DNA from: Lantana camara
Taxonomy: Eukaryota > Streptophyta > Magnoliopsida > Lamiales > Verbenaceae
Assembly (NCBI GenBank): GCA_037501455.1
Contig: CM074859.1
Location: 22,201,001 to 22,265,000 of the forward strand
Length of the DNA stretch: 64,000 bases
Direction: 5' to 3'
Shown here: piece after piece, positions 10,082 to 21,549 of the stretch
Layout: each line of letters begins with the position of its first letter
Numbering within the stretch: the stretch's first letter is position 1
Translations under genes and position numbers: made by a program
The notes under the pieces: model-generated
Seen by the model: only the letters and a program-made list of their open reading frames with translations
What the model was told of the DNA's origin: nothing
The model's database searches: none

Positions 10082-13000
10082 ATGTAAACCCATTCGTATC
10101 CATCCTTAAGTCAAAAGAGTTGACTAAGTCCTAACTAACTCTGATTGGCTTCGGATCCTAAAATTCATTTTAGATTCCGAATAGAGAAAGGTGTTCTCTA
10201 AAGGGCGAAGTTTTCAATTGTGAAAATTCGACCCGGGCCAAAAGAGAAGCAATCTGAGGTGAATGGATTTCTCCAAACCACTCAAGAGCAATTGAACCAC
10301 CTCATAAAATGTTACAAGGTATAACATTATGGAATTATTCAATATTCCAAATGAGGAAACAAGTGCACACGAACAAGGTCCAAAGATCTTATTTAAAGAT
10401 CATGTGGTCATTAACTGAGAAAAGAGTTCTCAATGCACTGGTTGCTTACATTGCTTCCACCATCATTCAAACCCTTTTATGCTCAACTAGAATGATACTA
10501 ATGTAGCATAGTTAATCATTTAGTTGATAATGGTTGAGAGCATCCTTAAGAAGGAATAAAAGGTTGTGATGGTTAATTCTTCTTCCAAACTCACTAAGTT
10601 AAAGGCTTGAAGGCCTAAAGAAGAAGAAACCCTTAAGAGCCCAATGGAGGGGCATGTAAGGGGTATGCCCAAAAGACACTAAAGATCAAATTGGACGTTT
10701 GCTTCTATGGTAGCAAATAAGGACTTTGAAAGGGAATTGCAAAGAGTATGAGTACTCTGAAAAGTTACCTCGTTTAGTAATTCTACTAGGAATAGAATTC
10801 ACAAGTCTTGAGTTGATTCTGCATAATCTGTTGTGCAAAGACTCAAAGCACTAACGTTCTGAACATACAACGAGATAACAAAAGTAAGTGAGATGACAAA
10901 GCTAATTACTTTGGAACGTTGAGATATAAAAGGATTAGCAAGTTAGACATCTTAGGATCATTTTACGAAAATGAACCTAGAGAGTTAACTTCCTATGAAT
11001 CCTATCTTGAGGGGAAACGTTCCCGAAACATAGTTTAGATGAAACATGGAACGTGCCAATATTATAGTGGATTTTGATCCATGCTGATGAGTGTAAGATG
11101 CTTAATGTAAGCACTAGATACAATCGTCAGTTTGATCATTATGAATGAGTGTACTTGTTGAAGTACAAATTCGAAGCTTATATGAAATTCTTAGAATTTC
11201 AAAAGGAGGTTAGGAACCGAAGTAGTCATAAGTTATAGGCAAATCGATATGATCGAAATAGCCAATATCTTAGCAACTAATTCCTTAGTCGTCTTGGAGA
11301 TAATAGGATTATCTCTCAGTAAACTAATTCGAGAACACCTTAGTGTTTTCGAATGAGGGAATGAAACCTAATGGGATATGGTCCATTCCATAGCAAGCTT
11401 TACTGACTTATAATCATTCTAGGAATAAACTCCCAGAATATGCAGTTAGAGATTTTGAATTTAGTACCTTCCAAAAACCAGTCCTTTAGTTGCACTATGA
11501 AATGTGGAATACTAAATTCCCTATTTATTCTTATCCAAGAATTTAGTGGAATCCTCTTACGTGAAGAAGATAGTGGGAGATAAGCTTGAAATGAGTTCAA
11601 GTTTATACAACAATATTGGATATCGTTTTTGCGATTCCCTTAGACAAAGGTTTTTTGTCTCAAGGAATGTATCTTTCTTAAGGAATCGTTCCTATAGAAG
11701 AAGAAAGGCAAGCAAGCAGACCTCAAAGAAATTTGAGGATAAAACATCCACACCACATATAGAAGAAACGAGCCCATATGATGAAATTTAGCCAAATTTT
11801 AGAGTATGTACATGTATGAAACCCTCCTTTTAAGACGTGTTTAGAACACGTTCCTAGATAGCCGAGGAATTACTTAAAGAGGAGACACTATCAGATTTGG
11901 AATCTGAGTAGTGTAAGAAAGCCTTGAAATTCAATATGGATTCCATATATTCCAACCAAGTTTAGACCTTGGTTGATCCACCTGATCGATAGGATCAAGC
12001 TAATAGAGCATCGAGTAAATGGAAAGCATTACAACCTTCTTGACGATTGAAATGCAAAAATCCATTTGGATTGTGTTTACCACATCCTCATATTCTGACT
12101 ATGAGATATGATAAATGAATATGAGAACTGTCTTGTTCAAATTGAGATTGAAAGAAACTGAAATAAGGTATTTCTATGAATCTCATATTTAGTGGGAGTA
12201 TGCATAAGGTATGCAAATCCCTAAGTCAATAAGTGGATTGATAAAGGCTTCTAGGAGTTAGACAATTCGATTCCATAGTATAGTCAAATCGATTGACACA
12301 GATGGAAGTCGAATAAGTCTCAGAGTGTACATATGAAAGTTAGTGATGTAAGAGTCAATTTTGGTTCTTTAGAAGACGACATCCTTCTCATTAGGAATGT
12401 CAAGGATGACGTGAAAGTTACCAATTCTAGTTTAAGAAACAATTTGGCGTGAAAGATCTTAGTGATTATCCAAAATTCTCGACATTGAGATCTATAGAAG
12501 ATAGATCTAAGAGCATAAATGGATTATCACAAAACGAGTACATAACCACAATACTAAAAGGAGTTTAGTATGGACAATGGAACATCTCTTTTGAAGAGTA
12601 TGTGTCCTAAGATAACTTTAAGAAAGTTAGAATGTCCAAAATCCCTTTAAGTGAAATGGTGCATAATGTATGAAATGCCATGTACTAGACTTGATATGGC
12701 GCAACACTAAGAGTAGTGGGTCGAATCTAATATGACCTCAGATAAGGTCATTGGATTTCTGTAAAGGATGTCCTCAGAGTACTTGAGAAGAAATGAGGAT
12801 ATGTATTAGTTTACAGAGCCCAAAAGATCTTGTTGTTAGAAGGATATTTGATGTAACCGTTCATCAAACATAGATGATTATGAAATCATTGAAAGGATAC
12901 AACTTCTACCAGAATGGTAATGCAATGTGTTGGAAAGGGGTTCCAAGGACGGACATTGCAAAACTCGACTATCTTACTTGAGAACTTAGTCGTATTATAT

Positions 13001-13310
13001 AACGCTAAGTTAAGTATTTGAGAAAGAAACTCCATCTAACTGGTTAGATGAAGTTCCTAGCATAAAACAACTCCTTTATCATATTGTATGATAAAATGGA
13101 TGGTTGCTCAAGTAAGAGAACCAAGACCTTACCAAGAGACTGAACACGTGATTACAAATCACTTTATAAGGAAAAGGTGTTTCCTAAGAGATGTGTAAAC
13201 AAGAGGGTCACATCAGCAGAGAATATAGCAGATCCACTTTGGAAACGCCCAAAGTCAATAGGCTCTCAAAGTGTATCTTGAGAAGATGGGACTTAGAGTA
13301 CCTAAATAGC
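10082..13310 (+). pseudogene. Decayed gag-pol of Copia K
   Basis: This region is collinear with the gag-protease-integrase-RT-RNase H gene of B and C but riddled with substitutions and indels. The position of the gag start reads ATG directly followed by TAA (10082-10087), so translation from it is impossible. Recognisable remnants include a gag segment near 10310-10400, an integrase-C region at 11546-11791 (VGDKLEMSSSLYNNIGY and FVSRNVSFL, versus VGDKLESRSNLCYFVGY and FVSRNATFL in C), RT-like sequence near 12360-12480 and RNase H-like sequence near 13080-13230. The longest open stretch is only about 80 codons. No function is expected. Confidence 0.88.
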
Positions 13311-13316
13311 TTTTAC

Positions 13317-13331
13317 GGGCAAGTGGGAGAT
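13317..13331 (+). other. Polypurine tract of Copia K
   Basis: gggcaagtgggagat lies immediately before the 3' LTR and is the primer site for plus-strand DNA synthesis. The identical tract sits at 32802-32816 in element B. Confidence 0.85.
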
Positions 13332-15498
13332 TGTTAGGAATAGTGCCTAGAAAGCCGATTAGTCATAATCCGTTTTGGGACTTTCCTAGTATCACAGACA
13401 ATCTTTGAATAATATACGAATGATTAATATCACAGGCAAACACTTCTTTATATGTTCTTGTTTGGTATGCGTTTACTTTAGTTGTGCATGTATGAGAACT
13501 CCCCTAATCCTGATGACTTTAGGACTCTACCATTTAGGTGAAATGGTTCATGAAACGAGCCCTATTTCACATAAGTCATGATTAGTAAAATACTCCAAGC
13601 CGATGAGTCCTACAGACAGTGGGAGTGTCAACCTGGCTCCTCTAAGGCTTGCTTGTAGGATCACGCCCTTAAGAAGGACCACCTTGTTTCATGGAGGTGC
13701 AAAGTGTATAGATGATACGTGCGTGATACATGAGGGTGCTTACTTCAATAAGTAAGTTCACTGAGGTGCCCCGTGTGAGAAGATTCCTGAATGGGAAAGG
13801 AAGTTTCTATTTCAGGAAATGGAAACTTCCAGATTAGGAAATATCTCACGAGTCATTGATGTGATTAATTGATCCTTAGACTTGAGGTTCCTTGTCACTT
13901 TATGAGTTAACTCTGTAGTCTTAGGTGTAAGCTTTAAAGGGTGTCGCCTTAGACAACTGATTCAAGGCTTATGTTGGGGCTGCACAAGTGATTCATGAAA
14001 GTGAATGAGAATCAAGAAAGGACCTACACTTGCATTTACAAGGTGATCTCTTATTATGTAAGTCATTCATATGCCATATGGAGTCCTTGGCCAAGGCAGT
14101 AGATCAAGATATCAAGAAAAGGGTTTCTTGGATTGAGATCAAATGGATATGGAATGCACTTAGCTTTAAGACCAGATTATCAGGGTTCTAATTATTCCCT
14201 TACCCTAGATCTTGGTTGAGAGATAGTAAGTAGGAGGATTGTATCTCACATGAATCAATGACTTAAAGGTTCTGTCGAATCCGAACATTCCAATTCAACT
14301 AGGGGTTAAACACCTGTTGCTAGACTATGGTCGTTTAATCTGTGGACTGATTAATTAATTAGTGAATTAATTAATCAGGGTCACTGCTAATTGAATTGAG
14401 AACCTAGAGGGTCACACACAACAACTTGGTTACATGAGTTGAGGCTTTAAAATGATTAAATGAGTTAATCGGGCCTAGAGGGTTCCACACGTGTGAAATC
14501 ACACGCGTGGGTCACGTGAGTGACACGTGTCATTGTGACCCGTGTCTCACACGGGAATATATATATATATTGTATATATATATATATTAAATAATTAATT
14601 TATTAATTATTTAATAGGCTTTGGTTTAATTTTGAATTAAAAAGAAAATCTAATTTTGGAGAAAAATAATCTAGTTAATTAATTGTGAATTAATTAATTA
14701 GAAAAATAAGTTATTTATTTAATAATAAATAAAGTATAATAATATCCAAAAGGGTTTGGATATTTTAGCTCTCTTGAAAGTTGATTTGAATTTGAATTCA
14801 AAGTCAAAGTCAAAATTACTTGATGATCGAGTAATAGGAGAGAGGGACCAAAACCCTAGCCCATGAGGACTAGGATTTTCGGCCACCCCTCCCAAATATA
14901 TATAGGGGAGCTCGAGCTCCCCTTGAGAGTAATTGATTGATTTCTTTTGGTTCATGTGTTGAACACCATCCTTTCTCCAAGATCAAATAAACCCTAGGTT
15001 ATGCCTAAACACTAACTAGAGAACTAGCATCCTTACTAGTTAGATTGTAGTCAAGTTGGTGGACTATCTCTAGAGGGCTTCAAGTTAGAAGTCTTGAAAG
15101 ATTCGAAGGAACTTTTGGGGATCTAGCAAAAACGACCACAACGGATGATGAAACGATTCTGAACCCAACAGAAAACGAGTGAAAAAATCGAACCAAAGAA
15201 GATGGCGAAAACCGTTCGTCCATATCCTGAAGGATGAATTTTTTCAGGAGGGTTTTATGGCAGGTTGGTGTGGATTGTTACCTCTACAATGGATTCTGAA
15301 GTAGAAAGAGATTTTCGAGGGACGGGTTGCCATTACCGCATGAAGCGCATTTGAGGGCGGCTCAAAACGTGTCAAGAAAGCTACTACGTAAGTGAGTTTC
15401 TTGATCTCTACGAATTCGGATTCACGATTGCGACTTGCGATCCCTTTTGTTGGAAAAATTTTAAATTTCCGCTGCTTTCTGATTCCTATTTTCCAACA
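13332..15498 (+). repeat. 3' LTR of Copia K
   Basis: Partner of 5563-7728, 2,167 bp, with the same TG...CA ends, G-box block, TATA and palindrome (14897-14922). It is about 98% identical by eye. It is followed by the second copy of the ttaag duplication and then by AT-rich MULE-like sequence. Confidence 0.95.
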
Positions 15499-15718
15499 TT
15501 AAGAATAAAAATATTATAACTATATTATTTTTTAAAATATACATATTTAATATGCATATTATATTAAAAAAATAAAAGAATATATAAATATTAAAAATCA
15601 TTTTTAATAATTTTAAATATATATATTAAAATATAGATATAAATGAATAATTATTTTTAAAAATATTATTAATAAATAAAAATATACATCGATATTATTT
15701 ATATATTTTCATTAAAAA

Positions 15719-15772
<54 letters not shown>

Positions 15773-15815
15773 ATTACTTATAAATATATATACTAAATAA
15801 ATATATACATAATAA
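15499..15815. repeat. AT-rich interior of the MULE-like element with a TA microsatellite
   Basis: The sequence is nearly pure A/T, including a (TA) run of about 22 units at 15725-15768. Phrases such as aaatatacatcgatattatttatatatttt recur at 55879-55910 and 56080-56105. This shows that the stretches on either side of Gypsy A belong to one repeat-rich element. Confidence 0.75.
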
Positions 15816-16666
15816 TGATGAGACATAAAATCACGCACGGATCAGAACCGTCCACGTGTCGCCATCTACTGACTTAGAGCTTAGACGCTCGCATTACAGG
15901 GCTTGCGAGTCAACCCGGCCCACTCACTGGTTGACTAAACCAGGCCCATACGCCTCAGTCCACTACCCGAGCGGGGTTCACCCTGTCAAAACCCGTCACA
16001 CGTATTGTGGACCCACAGAATCACCCTTCCCATGGAAATACTTCCCGAGGGCACCTCATTTCTTACGCCCGCCTCTTTGACGTTCGAGGGTCATTAGCCA
16101 GGGGAAACCACCTCGTGCATCCCGTCGAGCATCACTCACGCTCGGGTAAGGTCTGCCCCAAGTAGGTCATCCGTACGCTTGCAGGACAGGTCTTGAGCTT
16201 TGCAGCGCACGACCCTCGCCAACAACCTCTGACACAGTGGCAGTGCACACCTCGTACCTGACACGCCGCCCACTTTTCAGATCCATCACTCTCATACCGT
16301 CACAAGCCGCCAAGTGTTAGGGCAACACAGGTTTGGGACCACACGATCAAATTACCCAAACTAACCTCACCCCTAACATATATATAAGGGAGAACTCCAG
16401 CATTCTCTCGGAAGTCATATTCTCCCACAAGAATACCCTGCATAAACTGGGCATCTTCCTCTGCATTCTCTTCTTCCCCAAGCTCCCTACATTTCACCAC
16501 ACTCACTGCACCTGCGCTGCATTTTTCTGGTGTTATCCTAGCTGGAAGAACCCACGCTCATCTGGAAACCCAGTTCCTGAGGCTCCATGCCTGTGATGGT
16601 CTTCCCTTCACAAAACAAATCTTAAAGTGTTGGTTGCATCTTAAGAACCCATTTCCTGCACCATCA
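15816..16666 (+). repeat. 5' LTR of Gypsy A
   Basis: 851 bp, matching 54948-55798. A TATA box (TATATATAA, 16379-16387) is followed by a pyrimidine-rich leader. The LTR end abuts the PBS at 16670. Short frames in it have no protein similarity. Confidence 0.92.
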
Positions 16667-16669
16667 TTT

Positions 16670-16690
16670 TTGGCACCGTCTGTGGGAAAT
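16670..16690 (+). other. Primer-binding site region of Gypsy A
   Basis: tggcaccgtctgtggga follows the LTR by three bases. It begins with the TGG expected opposite a tRNA CCA end and resembles the tggcgccgtctgtggg type seen in Tat-clade Gypsy elements. The exact primer tRNA is not determined here. Confidence 0.65.
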
Positions 16691-16766
16691 CCATCATCAT
16701 TATCTTCATCTCCATCAGATTCTTCCACCCCAAGCTAGTGAGCAGTAACACCTGCAAGTTTCAGCC

Positions 16767-17056
16767 ATGGTAACAGCAACAAGGTCTAGAATTGTAGACA
16801 ACAGAAATGCCCTTCCACCAGTGAAAGAGGAAAACGTGGAGAGCAACATCCCTGTCGGAGGTGCGCCCCCACCTACAGCCAGAAACAGGGCCGGAGACAC
16901 AGAGATAGCAACTGCTACCCCTCCACCCAATGGAAACGGGGTAGGAGGGTCTGTTTCTCTTCCTCCTCCTCCCGCACTCCTCCCCACCAACCATGCTTCT
17001 AATCCCGCCGCCTACTCCATGGCGATGCCACCACCGGGGTTCACATATGTGCAACC
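16767..17056 (+). pseudogene. Gypsy A gag, N-terminal piece, cut by Copia B
   Basis: An open frame starts with ATG at 16767 (MVTATRSRIVDNRN...) and runs through low-complexity Pro/Ala/Asn-rich sequence until Copia B begins at 17057. It is the start of the capsid-like gag of A; the frame resumes after B at 34763. Such disordered, proline-rich gag N-termini are common in plant Gypsy elements. Without the downstream part it cannot make gag. Confidence 0.75.
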
Positions 17057-18958
17057 TGTTAGGAATAGTGCCCTAGAAAGCCGATTGTATATCCGCTTTG
17101 TACTTTTCTTTATTGTAATCACAGACAATCTTTGAATAAAATAACGAATTAAGGCAACACTTCTTTATATGCTCTTGTTTGGTATGCGTTTACTTTAGCT
17201 GTGCATGTATGAGAATTCCCCTAATCCTGATGACTTTAGGACTCTATCATTTAGGTGAAATGGTTCATGAAACGAGCCCTATTTCACATAAATCATGATT
17301 AGTAAAATACTCCAAGCCGATGAGTCCTACAGACAGTGGGCGTGTCAATCTGACTCCTCTAAGGCTTGCTTGTGAGATCACGCCCTTAAGAAGGACCACC
17401 TTGTTTCATGTAGGTGCAAAGCGTATAGTTGATACGTGCGTGATACATGAGGGTGCTTACTTTAAAAAGCAAGCTCACTGAGGTGCCCCGTGTGAGAAGA
17501 TTCCTACATGGGAAAGGAAGTTTCTATTTCAGGAAATGGAAACTTCCAGATTAGGAAATATCTCACGAGTCATTGATGTGATTAATTGATCCTTAGACTT
17601 GAGGTTCCTTGTCACTTTATGAGTTAACTCTGTAGTCTTAGGTGTAAGCTTTAAAGGGTGTCGCCTTAGACAACTGATTCAAGGCTTACGCTGGGGCTGC
17701 ACAAGTGATTCATGAAAGTGAATGAGAATCAAGAAAGGACCTACACTTGCATTTGCAAGGTGACCTCTTATTGTGTAAGTCATTCATATGCCATCTGGAG
17801 TCCTTGGCCAAGGCAGTAGATCAAGACATCAAGAAAAGGGTTTCTTGGATTGAGATCAAATGGATATGAAATGCACTTTGCTTTAAGACCGGATTATTAG
17901 GGTTCTAATTATTCCCTTACCCTAGATCTTGGTTGAGAGATAGTAAGTAGGAGGATTGTATCTCACATGAATCAATGACTTAAAGGTTCTATCGAATCCA
18001 AACATTCCAATTCAGCTAGGGGTTAAACACCTGTTACTAGGCTATGGTCGTTTAATCTGTGGACTGATTAATTAATTAGTGAATTAATTAATAAAGGTCA
18101 CTGCTTTAAAATGAGTTAAGGCTTTAAAATGATTAAACGAGTTAATCGGGCCAAAGGGTTCCACACGTGTGAAACCACACGTGTGGGTCACGTGCGTTAC
18201 ACGTGTCCTTCATGGACATGTGTGCATGTGCGTGAATATTTATTCGGTGATTAAATAATTAATGTGTTAATTATTTAATAGACTTTGGTTTAATTTTGAA
18301 TTAAAAAGAAAGTCTTACTTTGGAGAAAAATAATCTAGATAATTAATTACGAATTAATTAATTAGATAAAATAAGTTATTTATTTTAAATAAATAAAGTA
18401 TAAAATTATCCAAAAAATAGTTTGGATATTTTAGCTCTCTTGAAAATTGATTTGAATTTGAATTCAAAGTCAATGTCAAAATTACTTGATGATCAAGTAA
18501 TAGGAGAGAGGGACCAAAATCCTTAGCCCACAAGGACTAGGGATTTTCGGCTCCTCCCCTTCCTATATATAGGGGAGCTCGAGCTCCCCTTGAGGCTAAT
18601 TGATGATCTTCTTTTGGTTCATGTGTTGAACACCATCCTTTCTCCAAGATAAATTAAACCCTAGGTTAAGCCTAAACACTAACTAGAGAACTAGCATCCT
18701 TACTAGTTAGATTGTAGTCAAGTTAGTGGACTATCTCTAGAGAGCTTCAAGTTAGAAGTTTGAAGATTCGAGCTTTACCAAGGAGAGGGGATCAAGCCGC
18801 GAGAAAAGCGTTCTTGGGTGGCTTGAAACACTTCAAGAAAGATAATTAAGAAAGTAAGTTTCTAATCCCTACGAATTTGGATACACGATTGCGAGTCCAA
18901 GATCCTTTTGTTGGAAAATTTTTAAATTTCCGCTGCTTTCTGATTCTGTTTTCCAACA
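17057..18958 (+). repeat. 5' LTR of Copia B
   Basis: It carries the G-box block (about 18165-18235) and the TATA plus palindrome (18565-18590). Relative to its partner it lost about 45 bp near 18100-18115, in the part that normally reads aattgagaacctagagrgtcac, which explains the length difference. Confidence 0.93.
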
Positions 18959-20584
18959 AGTGGTATCAGAGTCGTCTCGTTAATCGTGTTTCTGATTCGT
19001 CTGCACTTAACTGAATTTGGTAGAAATTCTTAGGCTTGATGCAATTGAGTATTTGTAATTGTTTTAGAAAGCCTGAATTAAGAAATTGTATCTTTTCCTG
19101 AAAGTTTATGAAAATTGATTTTTGTAAAATTTAATTTTTGAAAACTATTTTAGATTTGAAACTGTATAAACTATTTTTGGATTTCTTGGATTGGTTTTGC
19201 TTTTGAACGAAAACACGAAACGAAAACACGGAATACGACGAACACGCGAAACCCCGCGCGCGAAGGTGTTGCGCGCACAGGCTCCGCGCTTACCGCCCGC
19301 TTGGCCTAGGCGCGCGCAGGGCGTCCCACCCAGCCCCTCCCGCACAGCGTGCGGGAGCCTTTCGGGAGTGCCTAGGCACGCCCCCCCCCGTCGCCCGCCC
19401 GCACTGGCCGAGAGGGCCGCGCGCACCAGCGCGCTGTGTGCGCCTGCCGTGCGTGCGCGCGCACGCAGCCCTTTCGCGTACAAGCCCTCTTTTCTCCGTC
19501 GCAATCCGGTTTTTAGTATTTCGTGCAATCCAGTCCCAATTTTTATTTTAATTTTAAAATTTTATTTTTGAATATTTGTTTTAATTTTTGAATAAAATTT
19601 AAAATTGGGATTTTTGAGAAATAGAAATTATTTATATTTTGGGAAAATACATCTTTGATAAAATTATTAATTTTCAGAAATTAATTGGAATTTTATTTGT
19701 TTTAGTAGTTTGGGATTTATTGAAAACTTTTATAAATAAGACTCGCATCAAGTCGTGTTTTAAGTCATTAGGACTTGAAACGGGAATTTTAATTTATTGG
19801 GTAAATTTAAATTCTCGCAAGTTGCATGTTAGGTGATCATGTGTTTAGATTTATGTATGGTTTTAATTTATGCACATGAATGGTTTAAATTGGGGTCGGA
19901 GCCCTATAGTTGCGTTTTTCAATTGAGGTTGGAGCCTCACTTATGTGCGTACTGTTATGTGATTTATCATGTGGCTTTCCATATTACTGTTTTTGAGGCC
20001 GGGGTATGCCCCGTGTAATTGTCTAAGGCCAATATGAAGATTGAGCCTTATTAATTTATGTCTTTTTCTTTTTATTGTAATTTGAGAGTAGAGATAGGTG
20101 GTGAGGTTTTATTTTCATTTTGGAGACAATGCACCCATGGAGTAAGATGGACCACATTCAAGTAACAAGGAAGCCATAAGTAAAGACCCCTCAAAATGTT
20201 AGGGAGGGGAATCTCAATTGTAAAATGTAATAGAGATAGGGCTCGTATTTTGTTACAGCTTTGCCTTATGTCATTTAAACTGTTTATGTGGCATGTATGT
20301 TAGAACTTGTGATTGTGGAGTGGCTCCCACATATCACGCATAAGATAGGTAGAACCCATGATCATCTAATGTTAGTATCATGCTAGGGCATGTTATTTGT
20401 TTATGTGCTTGTTTGAAATGCATTTAAGTTGTACTTACATTAATCAAGACTAATAAAATTTGATAACATATATGTTGGTGAGGTCGAACCGGACAACTCT
20501 CCGGTTGATTCGAAAATTCCCATTAAATATTAAGCGAATTTCGAACAATAGGTGTTTAATTCGAGATGCAAATTTTGAATTAAA
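18959..20584 (+). other. 5' leader of Copia B, first part
   Basis: PBS at 18961. A GC-rich island at about 19245-19470 contains a perfect 9-bp stem CTCCCGCAC/GTGCGGGAG with a 3-base loop (19337-19357). Smaller hairpins lie at 19892-19905, 19925-19938 (GAGGTTGGAGCCTC) and 20001-20012. The leader is cut by Copia C at 20585 and resumes at 28312. I see no credible coding frame. Confidence 0.65.
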
Positions 20585-21549
20585 TGTTGGAAAAACACGA
20601 ATCAGAAAGCAGCGGAATTTAAAAAATTTTCCCAACAAAAGGACCTTGGACTCGCAATCGTGTAACCAAATTCGTAAAGATAGAAAACTTACTTTTCTTT
20701 TGTTCTTTCTTGAAGCGTTTCAAGCCACCCAAGAACGCTCTTCTCGCGGCTTGATCCCCTCTCCTTTGGTAAAGCTCGAATCTTCAAACTTCTAACTTGA
20801 AGTCTCTAGAGAAAGTCCACCAACTTGATCACAATCTAACTAGTAAGGATGCTAGTTCTCTAGTTAGTGTTTAGGCTTAACCTAGGGTTTAATTTAATCT
20901 TGGAGAAGAAAGGTGTTCAACACATGAACCAAAAGAATTGTCAATTAGCTCTAAAGGGAAGCTCGAGCTCCCCTATATATAAGAGGGGAGTGCCGATCCA
21001 AATCCTTGTTGGACAAGGATTTGGTTCCTCTCTCTCCTATTACTTGATCATCAAGTATTTTCCAACTTTGACTTTGAATTCTAATTCAAGTCAACTTTTA
21101 AGAGAGCTAAAAATATCCAAACTATTTTTGGATAATTTTATACTTTATTTATTATAAAATAAATAACTTATTTTTATCTAATTAATTAATTCATAATTAA
21201 TTAACTAGATTATTTTTTCCAAAATTAGACTTTCTTTTTAATTCAAAATTAAACCAAAGTCTATTAAATAATTAACTAATTAATTATTTAATATATATAT
21301 AATATATATATATACACACGTGTGTGACACGTGTCACAGTGACACGTGTCACTCACGTGAGCCACACGTGTGACTTCACACGTGTGGAACCCTCTTGGCC
21401 CGATTAACTCGTTTAATCATTTTCAAGCCTCAACTCATGTAACCAAGTTGTTGTGTGTGACCCTCTAGGTTCTCAATTCAATTAGCAGTGACCCTAATTA
21501 ATCAATTCACTAATTAATTAATCAGTCCACAGATTAAACGACCATAGTC
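20585..21549 (-). repeat. Truncated 3' LTR of Copia C
   Basis: This is the terminal 965 bp of the LTR (R/U5 and part of U3), almost identical to 26355-27331. It includes the TATA/palindrome block with one change in the palindrome (20956-20973) and a G-box block (about 21315-21385). It stops at the microhomology agtc shared with the RT sequence. Confidence 0.92.

Larger units (their letters stand above)
5563..15498 (+). mobile_element. Copia element K: full-length, coding-dead LTR retrotransposon
   Basis: The 9,936-bp element is bounded by LTRs of 2,166 and 2,167 bp that begin TGTTAGGAATAG and end TTCCAACA. It is flanked by the 5-bp duplication ttaag (5558-5562, 15499-15503). It has a methionyl-initiator-type primer-binding site and a polypurine tract. 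It lies inside the AT-rich MULE-like element. Its body aligns end to end with elements B and C but carries no long open frame. LTR divergence is about 2% by eye. Its LTR has an extra stretch of about 220 bp near the 3' end (about 7343-7610) that B, C and F lack, so it is a distinct subfamily. Confidence 0.95.

Noticed and set aside
19145..19571. 126-127-codon frames on both strands
   Set aside because: GC-island composition in the leader of B, with no start context or similarity.
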